13,272 bases of DNA from OMOG01 sp041485845 (GTDB lineage Bacteria > Acidobacteriota > Terriglobia > Bryobacterales > Bryobacteraceae). The notes below the pieces were generated by a model that was not told where the DNA came from, did no database searches, and saw nothing but the letters and a program-made list of their open reading frames with translations. Location of the stretch: the NCBI GenBank assembly GCA_041485845.1, contig JBGPKH010000195.1, positions 1-13,272 of the forward strand, given 5' to 3'. A program made the translations under genes and the position numbers. Positions 12,468 to 13,272 of this stretch are shown here, piece by piece (the first letter of the stretch is position 1; the number at the start of each line of letters is the position of its first letter).

Positions 12468-13272
12468 TCAATTTCCGGACAGAGCAATCCAAACCGCGCC
12501 CGGCGTCGTGGACGCCTCTCCCACTTGGAGGACAACGGGCACATATCCTCCCGGCTGCACTCCTGTTGGAATCTGCACGTTCACCTGCATCAGCCCGGCG
12601 ACCTGGCCTTGTGCACCGCCCGCATACTGAACTAGTGCGGGTATGCCGCCGACCGTTACGCTCACGGGAAGGATAGGCGTGGAGCCTCCCAGCCTGCCAT
12701 CCACGCCGTCCAGCGCGGTTTGGCCTTCGCCGGTCGCATAGAGCGAAATGTATCCGCCGGTCTTTACAGGATTCACCGCGGTGTTGACTGTTCCATCGGC
12801 CACGTTCACGGCCGAGGCCTGCCCGGCGCCAGTTTGATTGGACGCAAAAAAGCTCGGAGCCGAGAGCGCCACCGGGACGGTGAAAGCGGCGGAGTCCTCT
12901 CCCCCGTACGCAACTGTCACTTGTGCCCTTGTGCCGCTGATCGCGAAGGGCACGATGGCCGCAACCTGCATCGCCGACGTGTAGAGGACCGGCGCGGCGA
13001 TTCCGTTGAAGGAAACAACTGTTCCGGCCAGCTCCGTACCGAACTGGCCGTTGCGTGCCTGATTCTGAATCAGTTGCGCAGGACCGAGGCCGTCGCCGTA
13101 GATGACCACGATCTTGCCCGGAGAAACCGGGTCCGCGCGCTGGCTGGCGGCATCCACCACCGCGCCAATCAAAACGGTCCGGTCCGTCGGTCGCAGAATA
13201 CGGACAGCGTTGTTGACAGCGTCAGCTACGTAAATGTCACCCGCTCCGTCTACCGCCACCGCAGTTGCATAG
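12468..13272 (-). CDS. 3' part of a secreted NHL/TIGR03437 protein, truncated by window edge
   Basis: The frame is open from the right edge to TGA at 12468-12470. The first residues in the window (YATAVAVDGAGDIYVADAVN, then NAVRIL) match the last NHL repeat of the 974-aa neighbour, followed by a full TIGR03437 domain. The domain shows VLIGAVVDAAS, GKIVVIYGDGLGPAQL, ISLYATGEGQTA and VSVTVGGIPALVQYAGG, and ends VWIALSGN. The N-terminus, signal peptide and remaining repeats lie outside the window. It is the first visible gene of the propeller operon and a paralogue of the next one, with the two domains alike along their whole length. There is no LPXTG, PEP-CTERM or other terminal sorting signal after the domain. 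Role: unknown exported protein, probably surface or periplasmic. Confidence 0.88.
   Translation of the reverse strand, partial: YATAVAVDGAGDIYVADAVNNAVRILRPTDRTVLIGAVVDAASQRADPVSPGKIVVIYGDGLGPAQLIQNQARNGQFGTELAGTVVSFNGIAAPVLYTSAMQVAAIVPFAISGTRAQVTVAYGGEDSAAFTVPVALSAPSFFASNQTGAGQASAVNVADGTVNTAVNPVKTGGYISLYATGEGQTALDGVDGRLGGSTPILPVSVTVGGIPALVQYAGGAQGQVAGLMQVNVQIPTGVQPGGYVPVVLQVGEASTTPGAVWIALSGN

Overview
The window looks like chromosomal DNA from a soil acidobacterium of the Solibacter/Bryobacter type (Terriglobia, Bryobacterales). This rests on high GC and GC3, a PknB-type kinase fused to a PD40/TolB-like propeller, and above all the C-terminal domain that I recognise as TIGR03437, described from Solibacter, on two long secreted propeller proteins plus a decayed third copy. 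The assignment is by recognition of families, not by any search.

Left part (1-2048). The 5' end of a tyrosine recombinase (minus strand, running off the left edge) starts only 8 bp from a complete tRNA-Pro(GGG) on the plus strand. Behind the tRNA lies a gene-poor stretch with an 11-bp tandem repeat and two or three copies of a composite repeat (9-bp units ending in CC(A/G)TG, then a 20-bp TCGCGA-centred palindromic block). Next come a good sigma-70-like promoter, a hairpin-rich leader and an unrecognised 111-aa gene. A small unrecognised 66-aa gene follows on the minus strand. The setting suggests an integration hot spot, but no second attachment site is visible.

Middle (2049-6905). A 929-aa membrane Ser/Thr kinase (plus) converges on a 630-aa secreted GH20 beta-N-acetylhexosaminidase (minus), with a strong GC hairpin between their stops. 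The kinase probably senses something outside the membrane through its C-terminal propeller. The GH20 enzyme probably releases GlcNAc/GalNAc from chitin, glycoprotein or wall fragments.

Right part (7147-13272), all minus strand, read from right to left. It holds the 3' end of a secreted NHL/TIGR03437 protein, a 38-aa signal-peptide-like mini-ORF with a perfect Shine-Dalgarno, a 974-aa protein with 12 NHL repeats plus TIGR03437, and a 671-aa protein with 14 Asp-box (BNR) repeats. Just past its stop, in the same frame, is a frameshifted remnant of a TIGR03437 domain. Spacings are 14 bp, an ATGA overlap, and 11 bp with the Shine-Dalgarno overlapping the upstream stop, so this is almost certainly one operon of exported beta-propeller proteins that grew and decayed by duplication. 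No CRISPR array, rRNA or intact insertion sequence was seen. The most noteworthy items are the coupled mini-ORF, the eroded domain behind the Asp-box gene and the composite intergenic repeat.
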